Part shown: positions 25,408 to 33,718 of the stretch, one piece after another
Numbering within the stretch: position 1 is the stretch's first letter
Layout of the letters: each line of letters opens with the position of its first letter
Assembly: GCF_900129635.1 (NCBI RefSeq)
Contig: NZ_FSRB01000003.1
Location: forward strand, 124,001 to 188,000
DNA length: 64,000 bases
Reading direction: 5' to 3'
Source: Singulisphaera sp. GP187
GTDB lineage: Bacteria; Planctomycetota; Planctomycetia; Isosphaerales; Isosphaeraceae
Notes under the pieces: generated by a model
Databases searched by the model: none
What the model saw: only the letters and a program-made list of their open reading frames with translations
What the model was told of the DNA's origin: nothing
Made by a program: the position numbers and the translations under genes

Positions 25408-27348
25408 TCAAGCCGAGGCCCGGGGAATTTCCTCGAGCGCGGCAGGGTTCTCCAGACTCGAGAGGTCACCGAGGTCGAGATTGAGCAGGCGGGCGCGGAT
25501 CGCCCGCCTCAGGATCTTGGCGCTTCGGGTCTTGGGCAGGTCACTCACGAACCGAACCTGATCGGGGGCGAACGGCTTGCCGAGCACGTGGGCCACCTGG
25601 TCGCGGATCTCTTGCCGAAGCGTCGGGCTCGGCTCAATCTTCGGGCCGAGCACGACGAAGCACCAGATCGATTCCCCTTTGAGTTCATGGGGCACGCCGA
25701 CCGCCGCCGCCTCCATCACGCTGGGATGACCGACGGCGGCCGATTCGATCTCGGCCGGACCAATCCGTTTGCCCGCGACCTTGATGGTGTCATCGCTCCG
25801 GCCGTGGAGATACCAGATCCCTTCCTCGTCGATCGAGGCCCAGTCGCCGTGGGTCCAGACTTCGGGCCAACGCGACCAGTACGAGCGGAGATAGCGTTCC
25901 TCATCATTCCAGAGGCCGCGGGTCATCCCGGGCCACGGCTTGGTGCAGACGAGCTCACCCACTTCACCGCGGAGCGGTTGGCCCGACGCATCAAAAACGT
26001 CGATCGCCATCCCGAGCGAAGGTCCGCCAAGCGCACAAGGCTTGAGCGGTTCGATGGTCAGACACGAGAGGAAGCAGGCGCCGACCTCGGTCCCGCCCGA
26101 GAAATTAATCAAGGGGCGCGTTCCACCACCGACCTGTTGGAAACACCAGTTCCAGGGGGCGGGGTTCCAGGGCTCACCGGTCGAGGCCAGGACGCGGAGC
26201 CGATGCAAGTCATGAGCCTTGACCGGCTCCTCACCGTACTTCATCAACGCGCGAATCAAGGTCGGCGACAGCCCCAGAATGGTGACCCCGTGCGTTTCGA
26301 CGACGCGCCAGAGCCGGTCGGGGGTGGGAAAATCGGGTGCCCCCTCGAAGAGAACGAGGGTCCCACCCAGTGCCAGGCCCCCGATCACCTTCCAAGGGCC
26401 CATGATCCAGCCCATGTCCGTCACCCAGCAAAGCCGGTCGTCATCGTGGAGGTCGACCTGATGGAGCACCTCCTGGGCGATCTTGACGAGAAAGCCGGCA
26501 TGGACGTGCACGGAGCCCTTGGGCTGCCCCGTGGTCCCGGACGTGTAGGCAATCATCCAGGGGGCTTCGGAATCCATCGACTCGCACGGACAGGATGACG
26601 GTTCCGCCTGGCTGATCTCGTGCCACCAGAGGTCGCGACCTGAGGTCCAGGGAATGTCACGTCCCAGGCGCTGGACGACGATCAGGTGTTGCACCGTGGG
26701 GGAGAGCGCCACGGCCTCGTCGGCGATCGGCTTGAGCGGGACGGCCACCCCACGTCGCAGGGTTCCGTCGGCGGTGATCAGGATCTTGGCCGCGCCATCC
26801 TGAAGCCGGGTCGCCACCGCCTCGGCCCCGTAGCCGGAGAAGATCGGAATCGCGATCGCACCAATCTTGGCGCAGGCAAGCATCGATGCCACAGCCTCGG
26901 GTACCATCGGCAAAAACACGGCGACTCGATCGCCGCGACCGATCTCGAGCCGTTTCAGAGCATTGGCGAGCCGGTCCGTCTCCTCGAGAAGCTGACGATA
27001 GGTGAGCTCCCTGACCGCGCCATCTTCCCCTTCCCAGACCAGGGCGATCTTCTCAGCGCGGGCCGAGGCGACGTGTCGGTCCAGGCAGTTATGGGCGAGG
27101 TTGAGCTTCCCTCCCACAAACCAACGCGACCAGGCCATTCCATCGCTCGAATCCAGGACCGTATCGTATGGCTCGAAAAACTCGATGCCGAGCTCGTCGA
27201 CCATCGCACCCCAGAACCAGGCAACGTCGTCGGTGGACCGGCGACGCAGTTCGTCGACATCGGTGATTCCGTGTCGGTCCATAAACTGCCGGACGTGACT
27301 GCGCTCGATATAATCGTGAGTGGGGGTCCAGGCAAACGCGTCGGCCAT
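25408..27348 (-). CDS. Acetyl-CoA synthetase-like AMP-forming acyl-CoA synthetase
   Basis: ANL-superfamily adenylating enzyme of 646 aa, the usual length for acetate-CoA ligase. It shows the ACS N-terminal domain (WFWGAMVDELGIEFFEPYDTVLD, then ARWFVGGKLNLAHNCLDRH-type text), the P-loop YTSGTTGQPKGSVHVHAG, DMGWIMGPW, STGEPWNP, the adenylate motif SGGTEVG, the hinge GRSDDTIKVAGKRIGPAEIE, and Lys in KTRSAKILRRAIR, the classic acetylation-controlled residue. The start MADAFAWTPTHDYIE at 27348 has CAGGAG ~9 nt upstream. GGTEVG, HGDWASIDEEG and the absence of the canonical Acs WWQTETGG suggest a relative acting on acetate, propionate or acetoacetate. It is divergent from tryptophanase; acyl activation of amino-acid breakdown products would be consistent. 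Confidence 0.88.
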   Translation of the reverse strand: MADAFAWTPTHDYIERSHVRQFMDRHGITDVDELRRRSTDDVAWFWGAMVDELGIEFFEPYDTVLDSSDGMAWSRWFVGGKLNLAHNCLDRHVASARAEKIALVWEGEDGAVRELTYRQLLEETDRLANALKRLEIGRGDRVAVFLPMVPEAVASMLACAKIGAIAIPIFSGYGAEAVATRLQDGAAKILITADGTLRRGVAVPLKPIADEAVALSPTVQHLIVVQRLGRDIPWTSGRDLWWHEISQAEPSSCPCESMDSEAPWMIAYTSGTTGQPKGSVHVHAGFLVKIAQEVLHQVDLHDDDRLCWVTDMGWIMGPWKVIGGLALGGTLVLFEGAPDFPTPDRLWRVVETHGVTILGLSPTLIRALMKYGEEPVKAHDLHRLRVLASTGEPWNPAPWNWCFQQVGGGTRPLINFSGGTEVGACFLSCLTIEPLKPCALGGPSLGMAIDVFDASGQPLRGEVGELVCTKPWPGMTRGLWNDEERYLRSYWSRWPEVWTHGDWASIDEEGIWYLHGRSDDTIKVAGKRIGPAEIESAAVGHPSVMEAAAVGVPHELKGESIWCFVVLGPKIEPSPTLRQEIRDQVAHVLGKPFAPDQVRFVSDLPKTRSAKILRRAIRARLLNLDLGDLSSLENPAALEEIPRASA

Positions 27349-27460
27349 GGCGATCAACTCCTGGGGCACAGGTCGGCAACGGCCCATCCCATGTCGAGCG
27401 GCCGGCAAACGGACAGGATATCCTCCATGACCCGGGTGTCAATCGGCGGGACGCATCGGC

Positions 27461-28836
27461 ATGAAAACAATCATCGAACCCTTCAAGATCAAAATGGTCG
27501 AGCCACTCAAGCTCACCACCGTGGAACAGCGCGAGCAGGCCCTCCGCCAAGCTCAATTCAACCTGTTCCAGATCCCGGCCGAAGACGTCATTATTGACCT
27601 GCTGACCGATAGCGGCACCGCCGCGATGAGCGCCGATCAATGGGCCGGCATGATCCGCGGCGACGAGTCGTACGCCGGCGCACGCAGTTGGTTTCATTTT
27701 GAGAGAGTGCTGCGCGAGCTCACCGGGATGCCGCACATCCTGCCGACCCACCAGGGGCGGGCCAGCGAGCGGATCCTGTTCGAGCTCATCGGCGGACCCG
27801 GCAAGGTCATCCCGAGCAACAACCACTTCGATACCACCCGCGCCAATATCGAGCACTCCGGCGCCCGCGCGGTCGACCTTGTCATCGCGGAAGGGACCGA
27901 CCCGCGCAATCGTCACCCGTTCAAGGGAAACCTTGACCTCACGAAGCTCGAAGCCCTGATTGATGAAGTGGGTCCGGAGCACATTCCCCTCTGCATGGCA
28001 ACTGTCACCAACAACAGCGGTGGCGGCCAACCCGTGAGCCTGGCGAACCTGAGGGCAGTCCGCGAGGTTTGCCATCGCCACGGGATTCCGCTCTTCCTCG
28101 ACGCCTGCCGATTCGCCGAGAACGCCGCCTTGATCCAGCAACGCGAGCCCGGGCAGTCGGGTCGATCGGCCCGGTCGATCGCGCGTGAGATGTTTGACCT
28201 CGCCGACGGTGCGACCATCAGCGCCAAGAAAGACGGCCTGGTCAACATCGGCGGCGTCCTCCTGATGCGCGACGACGCGCTCGCCCTCCGCGCCAATGAC
28301 TTGCTGATCCTCACCGAGGGCTTCGTCACCTATGGCGGCCTTGCCGGCCGCGACCTTGAGGCCATGGCGCAGGGCTTCATCGAAGTCCTCGACGAGGATT
28401 ATCTCCAATACCGCCTTCGGAGTGTGGCCTACCTGGGCGAACACTTACTCGCCGCCGGGATCCCGATCGTCGAACCGCCGGGCGGACACGCGATCTACAT
28501 TGATGCCGCCGCTTTCTGCGCCCACATCCCCCCCAGCACTTTCCCGGTCAGGCCCTCGTGTGCGCCCTCTACCGCCACGCGGGAATCCGGAGCGTCGAGA
28601 TCGGCAGTGTTATGTTCCACTCGGTGGATCCTGATACCGGTGAGACGATTCATCCCCCGATGGAACTGGTGCGACTCGCCATCCCGCGTCGGGTGTACAC
28701 CCAGAGCCACATCGACTACACCGTTGAGGCGACGATCGAACTCTTCCAACAACGCGACTCGATCCGAGGCTTGCGGATCGTCGAGGCCCCACCGACACTG
28801 CGACACTTTACCGCAAAATTTGCGGAACTCCTCTGA
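27461..28836 (+). pseudogene. tnaA: Tryptophanase family lyase (TnaA-like), one frameshift
   Basis: PLP beta-eliminating lyase that splits tryptophan (or tyrosine) to indole (or phenol), pyruvate and ammonia. The protein tracks E. coli TnaA from the start: EPFKIKMVEPLKLTT, DLLTDSGTAAMS, GDESYAGARS, PTHQGRASE, PVSLANLRAVR, RFAENA, SAKKDGLVNIGG (PLP Lys at 256/257), EGFVTYGGLAGRD. At 28528-28534 a seven-C run needs one more C; then HIPPQHFPGQALVCALYRHAGIRSVEIGSVM and the terminal PPTLRHFTAKFAELL continue in the other frame to 28836. Uncorrected, translation runs to 28879 with a nonsense tail. All catalytic parts are present, so a sequencing error is at least as likely as real inactivation. Tryptophan versus tyrosine specificity is not resolved. 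Confidence 0.88.
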
Positions 28837-29098
28837 GCCAATGGTTCCCCGAAGCGTGGATCGTAAGTCAGAAATGTAAACCACGCATTTGGCAGTCCCG
28901 AAGGGACAACCGTTCATCGCCAGCAACGCAAGCCCCTGAGGAATCTTCGACCTATTTATGTTTTGCGGGCTCGAAGGGGCGACCGTCAGCGGCGCCCGAC
29001 TCGAATAAACCCGCTCACGACGAAACGCCCGGCGCCTCCTGGGAGGCGATCGGGCGCCGGCGCATTCTCAGCGTACGTTCACGTCTCCTCAGGGAGGG

Positions 29099-29464
29099 TC
29101 AGGGCTTCACGGCATTGTCGATGGCCCGTCCGGCCTTTTCCGCGGTCCCTGGGGGATGGATCGCGTCCTTGGCTTCCTGGACGCCCTCCTTGAGCTTCTC
29201 CTCCGCTTTCTCGATCGCGTGGCCAGCCTTCTCCCCCGCTTTGTCGATCGCGTGGGCGGCCTTCTCCCCCGCGTTTTCGATCGCGTGGCCAGCCTTCTCC
29301 GCCACACTCGGGGGATGGACCGCGTCCTTGGCTTCCTGGACGCTCTTATCGAGATTTTCCCCGGCTTTTTCGGCGGGGCCCTTTGACTCACAACCTGCGA
29401 GAAGCACCACCGCGCCAAGGAACAGCGACAAGGCACGCGCGGTCTGAATCAGCCAAGTCTTCAT
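29099..29464 (-). CDS. Lipoprotein with amphipathic AEKAG-type repeats
   Basis: A 121-aa lipoprotein. The signal MKTWLIQTARALSLFLGAVVLLAGC ends in a good lipobox with Cys25. The mature part is almost wholly Ala/Glu/Lys helix: a 24-residue block (VQEAKDAVHPPSVAEKAGHAI and VQEAKDAIHPPGTAEKAGRAI) occurs at both ends, flanking repeats of AGEKAxHAIxKAGEKAGHAIEKA. Such 11-mer amphipathic helices resemble LEA-like or apolipoprotein-like stress proteins. GAGGAAA lies ~8 nt before the ATG at 29464. It is monocistronic, with no partner evident. Membrane surface protection is a guess from composition. Confidence 0.8.
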   Translation of the reverse strand: MKTWLIQTARALSLFLGAVVLLAGCESKGPAEKAGENLDKSVQEAKDAVHPPSVAEKAGHAIENAGEKAAHAIDKAGEKAGHAIEKAEEKLKEGVQEAKDAIHPPGTAEKAGRAIDNAVKP

Positions 29465-30066
29465 CTGAGATTTCCTCAACGTGAAAGGATCGGAGACGAA
29501 ACGCACCAAGCGTTCGAGACCCCACGAGAGAAGCAAAGCGCATGCCGAGTTGGCCGAACCGACGTCCTTGGTTCGGGGATGGAATCGACGTCTTTCCCTG
29601 CTCGTCTCGAACCAACCGCGATTCCTCAGGTTCGCGAACGAGCCGAAATGACGGTGGGCCGAAACGGGGTCACGAGCGTCGGCAGGGGACGATCACAGCC
29701 GAGCTGATTCCGTCGCTCGCGATGACCAGGATCGGGCGGGACGAATTGTCTGGTCTGCTCAACCTGCTTCCGGCGCATTCTGACTGACGCCGAGGAGACT
29801 CCGGATGACCTCGCTCCTGACGAGCGGGAGCGATTGCTCGTTGAGTATGGGGCCTGCTCCCAGTCACCTGAGTGGAGCCGGCAAAGATCGCGAAAGCCTG
29901 CAAGACGATCGATCGCCGGACGAAGCTCGTCGAGGGTTACACCGACCCGGAAGCGGTGGCACTGATGGAGTTGGAGCGGAAAGTCTAGGGGATCGTTGAT
30001 GAGCTGTCACCCACGGATGACAACCCATCAGGAAACGGTGACATCAACGAAATGGTCACACGGTGA
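29465..30066 (+). pseudogene. Intergenic stretch with a decayed ORF remnant (29881-30066)
   Basis: Most of this ~600 bp holds no intact gene. In frame from 29881, AKIAKACKTIDRRTKLVEGYTDPEAVALMELERKV reads like protein, is cut by TAG at 29986-29988, then continues GIVDELSPTDDNPSGNGDINEMVTR to TGA at 30064-30066. Just upstream, another frame reads LTDAEETPDDLAPDERERLLVEYG. This looks like a gene broken by a stop and frameshifts. Its family is not recognised. Confidence 0.4.
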
Positions 30067-30355
30067 ATTTCGCCTTCGCCTTTCGTTTCACGGCCGGCTT
30101 CGCCTCCGGCAACTCGACCGGCCACTGGCCGCCGACCGTGAACAGGGCCTTCAACATCAAATCCAGTGTCACGTCACTGGACCCGGCTTCGATCTTTGCA
30201 ACGCGCGGTTGGCTCGACCGAATCGCCCTGGCGAGTTGTTTCTGGGTCCAGCCTTTCACCTCGCGTGCTGTGCGGACGGCCCGGCTCAAGTTGAGCCGGA
30301 GTTCCGCGAGTTTCGCTTCGACGTCCGTCGTAGACCTCCCTATTTTCGCGTTCAA
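30056..30355 (-). CDS. XRE-family helix-turn-helix regulator (HigA-like antitoxin fold)
   Basis: A 99-aa DNA-binding protein. The HTH lies at ~37-70: AREVKGWTQKQLARAIRSSQPRVAKIEAGSSDVTLDLMLKALFTVGG, the classic XRE/Cro fold, as found in HigA-type antitoxins and small repressors. A basic tail, KRKAKAKFTV, ends the protein. The start is a TTG at 30355 with AGG-rich sequence following rather than preceding it, so the N-terminus is uncertain. No intact toxin gene is visible on either side: upstream (30356-30650) no HigB/RelE fold was found, and downstream lies a decayed ORF. It could be an orphan antitoxin or an autonomous regulator. Confidence 0.65.
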   Translation of the reverse strand: MNAKIGRSTTDVEAKLAELRLNLSRAVRTAREVKGWTQKQLARAIRSSQPRVAKIEAGSSDVTLDLMLKALFTVGGQWPVELPEAKPAVKRKAKAKFTV

Positions 30356-30655
30356 CGCCCGACCGCCTCGACGTCACCGAGTGCTCGCAGGAGATTGCCG
30401 GCCGTTCTGGACCCACAATTTCCTGCAACCGGGCCGCAGGAACCCGGAAGACCCGCCAGACGGACATCTCTAAGATCCCACCGTCCTGGTTTCGGTGGGC
30501 GAAAAGCCCCGCCGTCGGCCAAGACCGCGGGAGTGCCGGGGCGTGCGCCCCGCTCCCTCAGCAACATCGTCCCGATCCGGCGGCATGGACTGGCGTGAGA
30601 CGCCCGGCCCATCCGACGGCGTGGCGGCGATGGTGATCCATCAGGGAGTGTGACC

Positions 30656-31747
30656 ATGACCAACGAGAAGATAGGTACGGACGACGGTGCGATGACCCGC
30701 CGGCACGCCCTCGCAACGGTGGCCTCGGCCGGCGTGCTGCTCGGGGCCGTGCCGGCAGTAGCAAGAGAGGAGGGACCGATGGCGGGTTCGAGTCGGCGAT
30801 TCGATCGATACGACGTGGTGGTGGTCGGCGGCGGGCCCGCCGGTCTGAGTGCCGCCCTGGTGCTCGGCCGGGCCTGTCTTGAGGTGCTGGTCTGCGACTC
30901 GGGCAAGGGCCGCAATGCTCCAGCGGCCGGCGTTCACGGCTTCCTCACGCAGGACGGCACCCCGCCGGCCGAGCTGCGTCGGATCGGTCGGGAACAGCTC
31001 CGGCCGTACGAGGTCGATTTCCATGAGGGGGCGGTCGTCGATGCTCGGAAGACCGAGGGCGGCTTCGAGATCACGCTGGAAAACGCCCAGGTCGTCGCCT
31101 GCCGCAAGCTGATCCTGGCCACCGGGATGGTGGACGTATTACCGGAGATCCCCGGCTTACGTGAGCTGTGGGGCACCGGCGTGATCCACTGCCCCTACTG
31201 CCACGGCTGGGAGCACCGGGGACAACCCTGGGCCGTCCTCGTCCCCCCCGAGGAGGCGGTCGAGGCGTCGACGCTGCTGCTCGGCTGGAGTCCCCATCTA
31301 ACCCTACTGACAAACGGCCCGTCCCGGCTCACCCCCAAGGACCAGGCCTGGCTGAAAGAGCATGCCGTCGAAGTGGTCGAGGGCCGGGTCGAGCGGCTCG
31401 AGGGGGACGGTGGGCGGCTCCGGGCGATTCGGCTCGAGGACGGCCGGCGGCTGGAGCGGGAAGTCCTCTTCGTGCGGACCCAGCTCCGCCAGTCGACCGA
31501 CCTGCCCAAGCGATTGAACTGCGCGTTGGTCGCCGACGGTCCGAAAGCCGGGATGGTGCGGACCGACCCGTTCGGAGCGACCAGCGTGGAGGGTCTTTAC
31601 GTCGTCGGGGACGCCTCCGACGCCGGCGTGCCGAGTGTGGCCTCGGCGGTGGCCGAGGGCTCGATCGCGGCCGCCGGCGCCAGCAGGACATTCTTCACCG
31701 AGGACGCCCGTCGGCCTGCGGGCGACGGCCCAGTTCGCCGGAAGTGA
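30656..31747 (+). CDS. NAD(P)/FAD-dependent oxidoreductase (thioredoxin-reductase-like) with Tat-like leader
   Basis: A 363-aa two-dinucleotide-binding-domain flavoprotein. The FAD motif VVVVGGGPAGLS (Gly58-Gly63), LATGMVDVLPEIPG, the CPYC motif (Cys179, Cys182 in HCPYCHGWE) and LYVVGDASDAGVPSVASAVAEGSIAA give a TrxR-like layout. The first 36 residues include a twin-arginine-like leader (TRRHALATVASAGVLLGAVPAVA). A second in-frame ATG at 30779 (MAGSSRRFDRYD) has GAGGAGGG 4 nt upstream, so a shorter cytoplasmic form may be made as well or instead. AGGGAG precedes ATG 30656 by 7 nt. The last ~20 residues (FFTEDARRPAGDGPVRRK) derive from a duplicated araC 3' end read in antisense, not from the enzyme family. 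Physiological partner unknown. Confidence 0.85.
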   Translation: MTNEKIGTDDGAMTRRHALATVASAGVLLGAVPAVAREEGPMAGSSRRFDRYDVVVVGGGPAGLSAALVLGRACLEVLVCDSGKGRNAPAAGVHGFLTQDGTPPAELRRIGREQLRPYEVDFHEGAVVDARKTEGGFEITLENAQVVACRKLILATGMVDVLPEIPGLRELWGTGVIHCPYCHGWEHRGQPWAVLVPPEEAVEASTLLLGWSPHLTLLTNGPSRLTPKDQAWLKEHAVEVVEGRVERLEGDGGRLRAIRLEDGRRLEREVLFVRTQLRQSTDLPKRLNCALVADGPKAGMVRTDPFGATSVEGLYVVGDASDAGVPSVASAVAEGSIAAAGASRTFFTEDARRPAGDGPVRRK

Positions 31748-31872
31748 CTCCGAGGAGCCGCCGGACGGGTGGTGCAGGTGAGACTGGCCAGAGAAGCCGA
31801 CCCGAGCCGCCGCCTGCCAGTGTGAGGCCGCAGCCACCTCGCAGGCGTTGCCTCGCCCTCCCTCACACTCGA
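31681..31872 (-). pseudogene. Truncated AraC-family 3' fragment (direct repeat copy A)
   Basis: This segment closely matches 32727-32910, the 3' end of the intact araC gene on the same (minus) strand, at a constant offset of 1,046 bp, with one indel near 31850. On minus it still reads AAARVGFSGQSHLHH, the second HTH of AraC, before falling out of frame. It overlaps the oxidoreductase 3' end, to which it supplies the C-terminal codons. It marks an old duplication flanking the methyltransferase gene. Confidence 0.8.
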
Positions 31873-31898
31873 CCTGAGAAGCAAGGGAACCTAATTCC

Positions 31899-32636
31899 AT
31901 GAGACATACAACACTTCTTTTTATGAGTCTGGTTACGGGGGGCATGATGGGGTGCAAGAAGCCGAGAGAGAGCGCCGCGCCGGTTGTCGAGAACTCCAAG
32001 GTCGCCGAGCAGGTGCCTGAGCAAGAACAAGTACACATACATGGAGGTCATGAACATCACCACCACGGCTTCGACGATCCCACGAAATTCGAAAACCAGT
32101 GGAACGCCCCCGAGCGCGACCGCTGGCAGCACCCGGAGGAGATCATCGCGGCGCTTGCCCTGTCGCCAGGGGCGACGGTGGCAGACATCGGCGCAGGGAC
32201 GGGCTACATGGTGGCGCACCTGAGCAAGGCGGTGGGAGACCGTGGCACGGTGATCGCGATCGACGCCGCGCCGGCGATGATCACGTATCTGACGAACCGC
32301 AGCGCGGATCTGGGACCAGCCAAGATCGTGCCGCAGCAGGTGAGCGGGGAGAGCCCTGAGCTCCCTGACGATCGTGTGGACGGCGCGATCACAGTGAACA
32401 CGTGGCATCACATCAACGAGCGAGAGACGTACGCGAAGAAGGTGTACTCAGGGTTAAAACGTGGGGGGAAATTCGTGGTGGTGGACTCCGAAGTCGACGC
32501 CGAGTCCGGGCCGCCGAAAGCGATGCGGCTCGAGGCAGGGCGGGTGATGCAGGACCTCGAAGCAGGAGGCTTTCGCGTCGTGATCGCGCACGAATCGATG
32601 CCACAGCACTACATGATTGTCGGCCATAAAGATTAG
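31899..32636 (+). CDS. Class I SAM-dependent methyltransferase with lipoprotein-like signal and His-rich segment
   Basis: A 245-aa protein. The N-terminus MRHTTLLFMSLVTGGMMGC resembles a lipoprotein signal with Cys19, though MMGC is an imperfect lipobox. A disordered linker contains His46-His56 (HIHGGHEHHHH), a likely metal-binding patch. The methyltransferase core starts near residue 68: PEEIIAALALSPGATVADIGAGTGYMVAHLSKAVG with SAM motif I at Asp96-Gly102, VIAIDAAPAMITYL, DGAITVNTWHHINE and LKRGGKFVVVDSEVD. AAGGGA precedes the ATG. The 5' end is more AT-rich than neighbours and the gene sits between duplicated araC 3' ends, suggesting later insertion. Substrate unknown. An exported SAM enzyme would be odd, since SAM is cytoplasmic. 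Confidence 0.82.
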   Translation: MRHTTLLFMSLVTGGMMGCKKPRESAAPVVENSKVAEQVPEQEQVHIHGGHEHHHHGFDDPTKFENQWNAPERDRWQHPEEIIAALALSPGATVADIGAGTGYMVAHLSKAVGDRGTVIAIDAAPAMITYLTNRSADLGPAKIVPQQVSGESPELPDDRVDGAITVNTWHHINERETYAKKVYSGLKRGGKFVVVDSEVDAESGPPKAMRLEAGRVMQDLEAGGFRVVIAHESMPQHYMIVGHKD

Positions 32637-32707
32637 AGGTTTTCCCTGGGGGGATGTCCCGTCTCTCGTTGTAGCGAGTGACGGCTCCCCCCACGACATT
32701 TCCACGC

Positions 32708-32738
32708 CATGTCAGGCTCGCTTCGCCAGCATGACATG
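32708..32738. terminator. Hairpin between the convergent methyltransferase and araC genes
   Basis: CATGTCA (32708-32714) and TGACATG (32732-32738) pair, with GGC/GCC continuing the stem inward. It overlaps the left edge of direct repeat copy B and ends 3 bp before the araC stop codon. Confidence 0.4.
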
Positions 32739-32910
32739 CTTCACCGAGGACGCCCGTCAGCCTGCGGGCGGCGGGCCAGCTCGCCGGGGGTGACCCCCAA
32801 GAGTCGCCGGACGTGGTGGTGCAGGTGGGACTGGCCGGAGAAGCCGACCCGAGCCGCCGCCAGGGCGATGTCGCACCCGCCTCGCAGCAACTCCCTCGCC
32901 CGCTCGACCC
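32727..32910. repeat. Direct repeat copy B (3' end of intact araC)
   Basis: Counterpart of 31681-31872 at offset 1,046 bp. Shared runs include TTCACCGAGGACGCCCGTC, CCTGCGGGCG, TGGTGCAGGTG and GAGAAGCCGACCCGAGCCGC. Together the copies bracket the methyltransferase gene. Confidence 0.8.
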
Positions 32911-33718
32911 GGCGGCGGATGACGTACTGGTGGGGCGTCGTCCCGGTGGCGACCCGGAACAGGCGGGCGAAGTGGTACGGGCTCAGGCCGGCGACGGCGG
33001 CGAGTCGGCCGAGCGACAGGTCGCCGTCGAGTTGGCCCTCAATGTGGTCCGTCACCCGCCGCAGGTCGTCGTTCGGCAGGCCGTTCGGCCTCGGGGGCAT
33101 CTGCGGCCCCTCGTCGGCATAGGCCCGCAGCAGGTGGACGGCCAGGGCGGTGCCGAGCGACTCGGCGAGCAGCGACGGCCCGACTCGCCCCGACTCGGCC
33201 TCGTCGGCGAGCTTACGGGTAACCTCCCCGGCGAACGGGTCATGCCGCATCGCCGCCGGGCGGAGACGCGCGGCATCCAGCCCCGCCTGGCTGGCGACCC
33301 GATCAACCAGCCCGGTCGAAAACCGCACCGAGACCGCCTCGAATGGCCGGTCCCAACGGACCAGGGTGGGGACGATGGCCGGCGTCAATACCAGGTCGCC
33401 GGCGGCCGGTCGGCCCGAGTAGGCCCGACCTTCGCTGAAGTGCCACTCAACGTGTCCGGGGCTGGAGAGAAATAGGGTGACCTGATGAAAGTCGTGGGCG
33501 TGCCAGCCGCCCACGAACGGACTCAGGGGCGACGAGCGGCGGACGATCAGCCCGTCGGCGAGTCCCTCGTCGTGCCGACCCATCGGCACAATCTCCAGCC
33601 CGGACAGGCACGGGTGACCGGGCGTGGCGGGATAGTGCGCGACTTCCTCGGCCACGTTGCGGATCGGGTCCGGTGTCGCTCCGTTGCAGCCGCCGAAACT
33701 GATTAAGTCATGATGCAT
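32741..33718 (-). CDS. AraC family transcriptional regulator
   Basis: A 325-aa activator-type regulator. The N-terminal cupin-like sensor region includes FVGGWHAHDFHQVTLFLSSPGHVEWHFSEGRAYSGRPAAGDLVLTP. The C-terminal AraC domain carries two HTH units: DGDLSLGRLAAVAGLSPYHFARLFRVATGTTPHQYVIRRRVERARELL and CDIALAAARVGFSGQSHLHHHVRRLLGVTPGELAR. The ATG at 33718 overlaps the rrf2 stop (33708) by 11 nt, implying an rrf2-araC operon; Mets further upstream lie inside rrf2. Its 3' end was duplicated to 31.7 kb. Targets may be the convergent oxidoreductase gene, inferred only from proximity. Confidence 0.9.
   Translation of the reverse strand: MHHDLISFGGCNGATPDPIRNVAEEVAHYPATPGHPCLSGLEIVPMGRHDEGLADGLIVRRSSPLSPFVGGWHAHDFHQVTLFLSSPGHVEWHFSEGRAYSGRPAAGDLVLTPAIVPTLVRWDRPFEAVSVRFSTGLVDRVASQAGLDAARLRPAAMRHDPFAGEVTRKLADEAESGRVGPSLLAESLGTALAVHLLRAYADEGPQMPPRPNGLPNDDLRRVTDHIEGQLDGDLSLGRLAAVAGLSPYHFARLFRVATGTTPHQYVIRRRVERARELLRGGCDIALAAARVGFSGQSHLHHHVRRLLGVTPGELARRPQADGRPR

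Noticed and set aside
25327..26598. 423-aa plus-strand frame antisense to acetyl-CoA synthetase
   Set aside because: Fully explained as a shadow of the minus-strand enzyme, which has all ANL motifs.
30352..30915. 187-aa minus-strand frame upstream of the XRE gene, considered as a toxin
   Set aside because: It is Arg/Pro/Ser-rich, runs antisense into the oxidoreductase gene, and has no HigB/RelE pattern.
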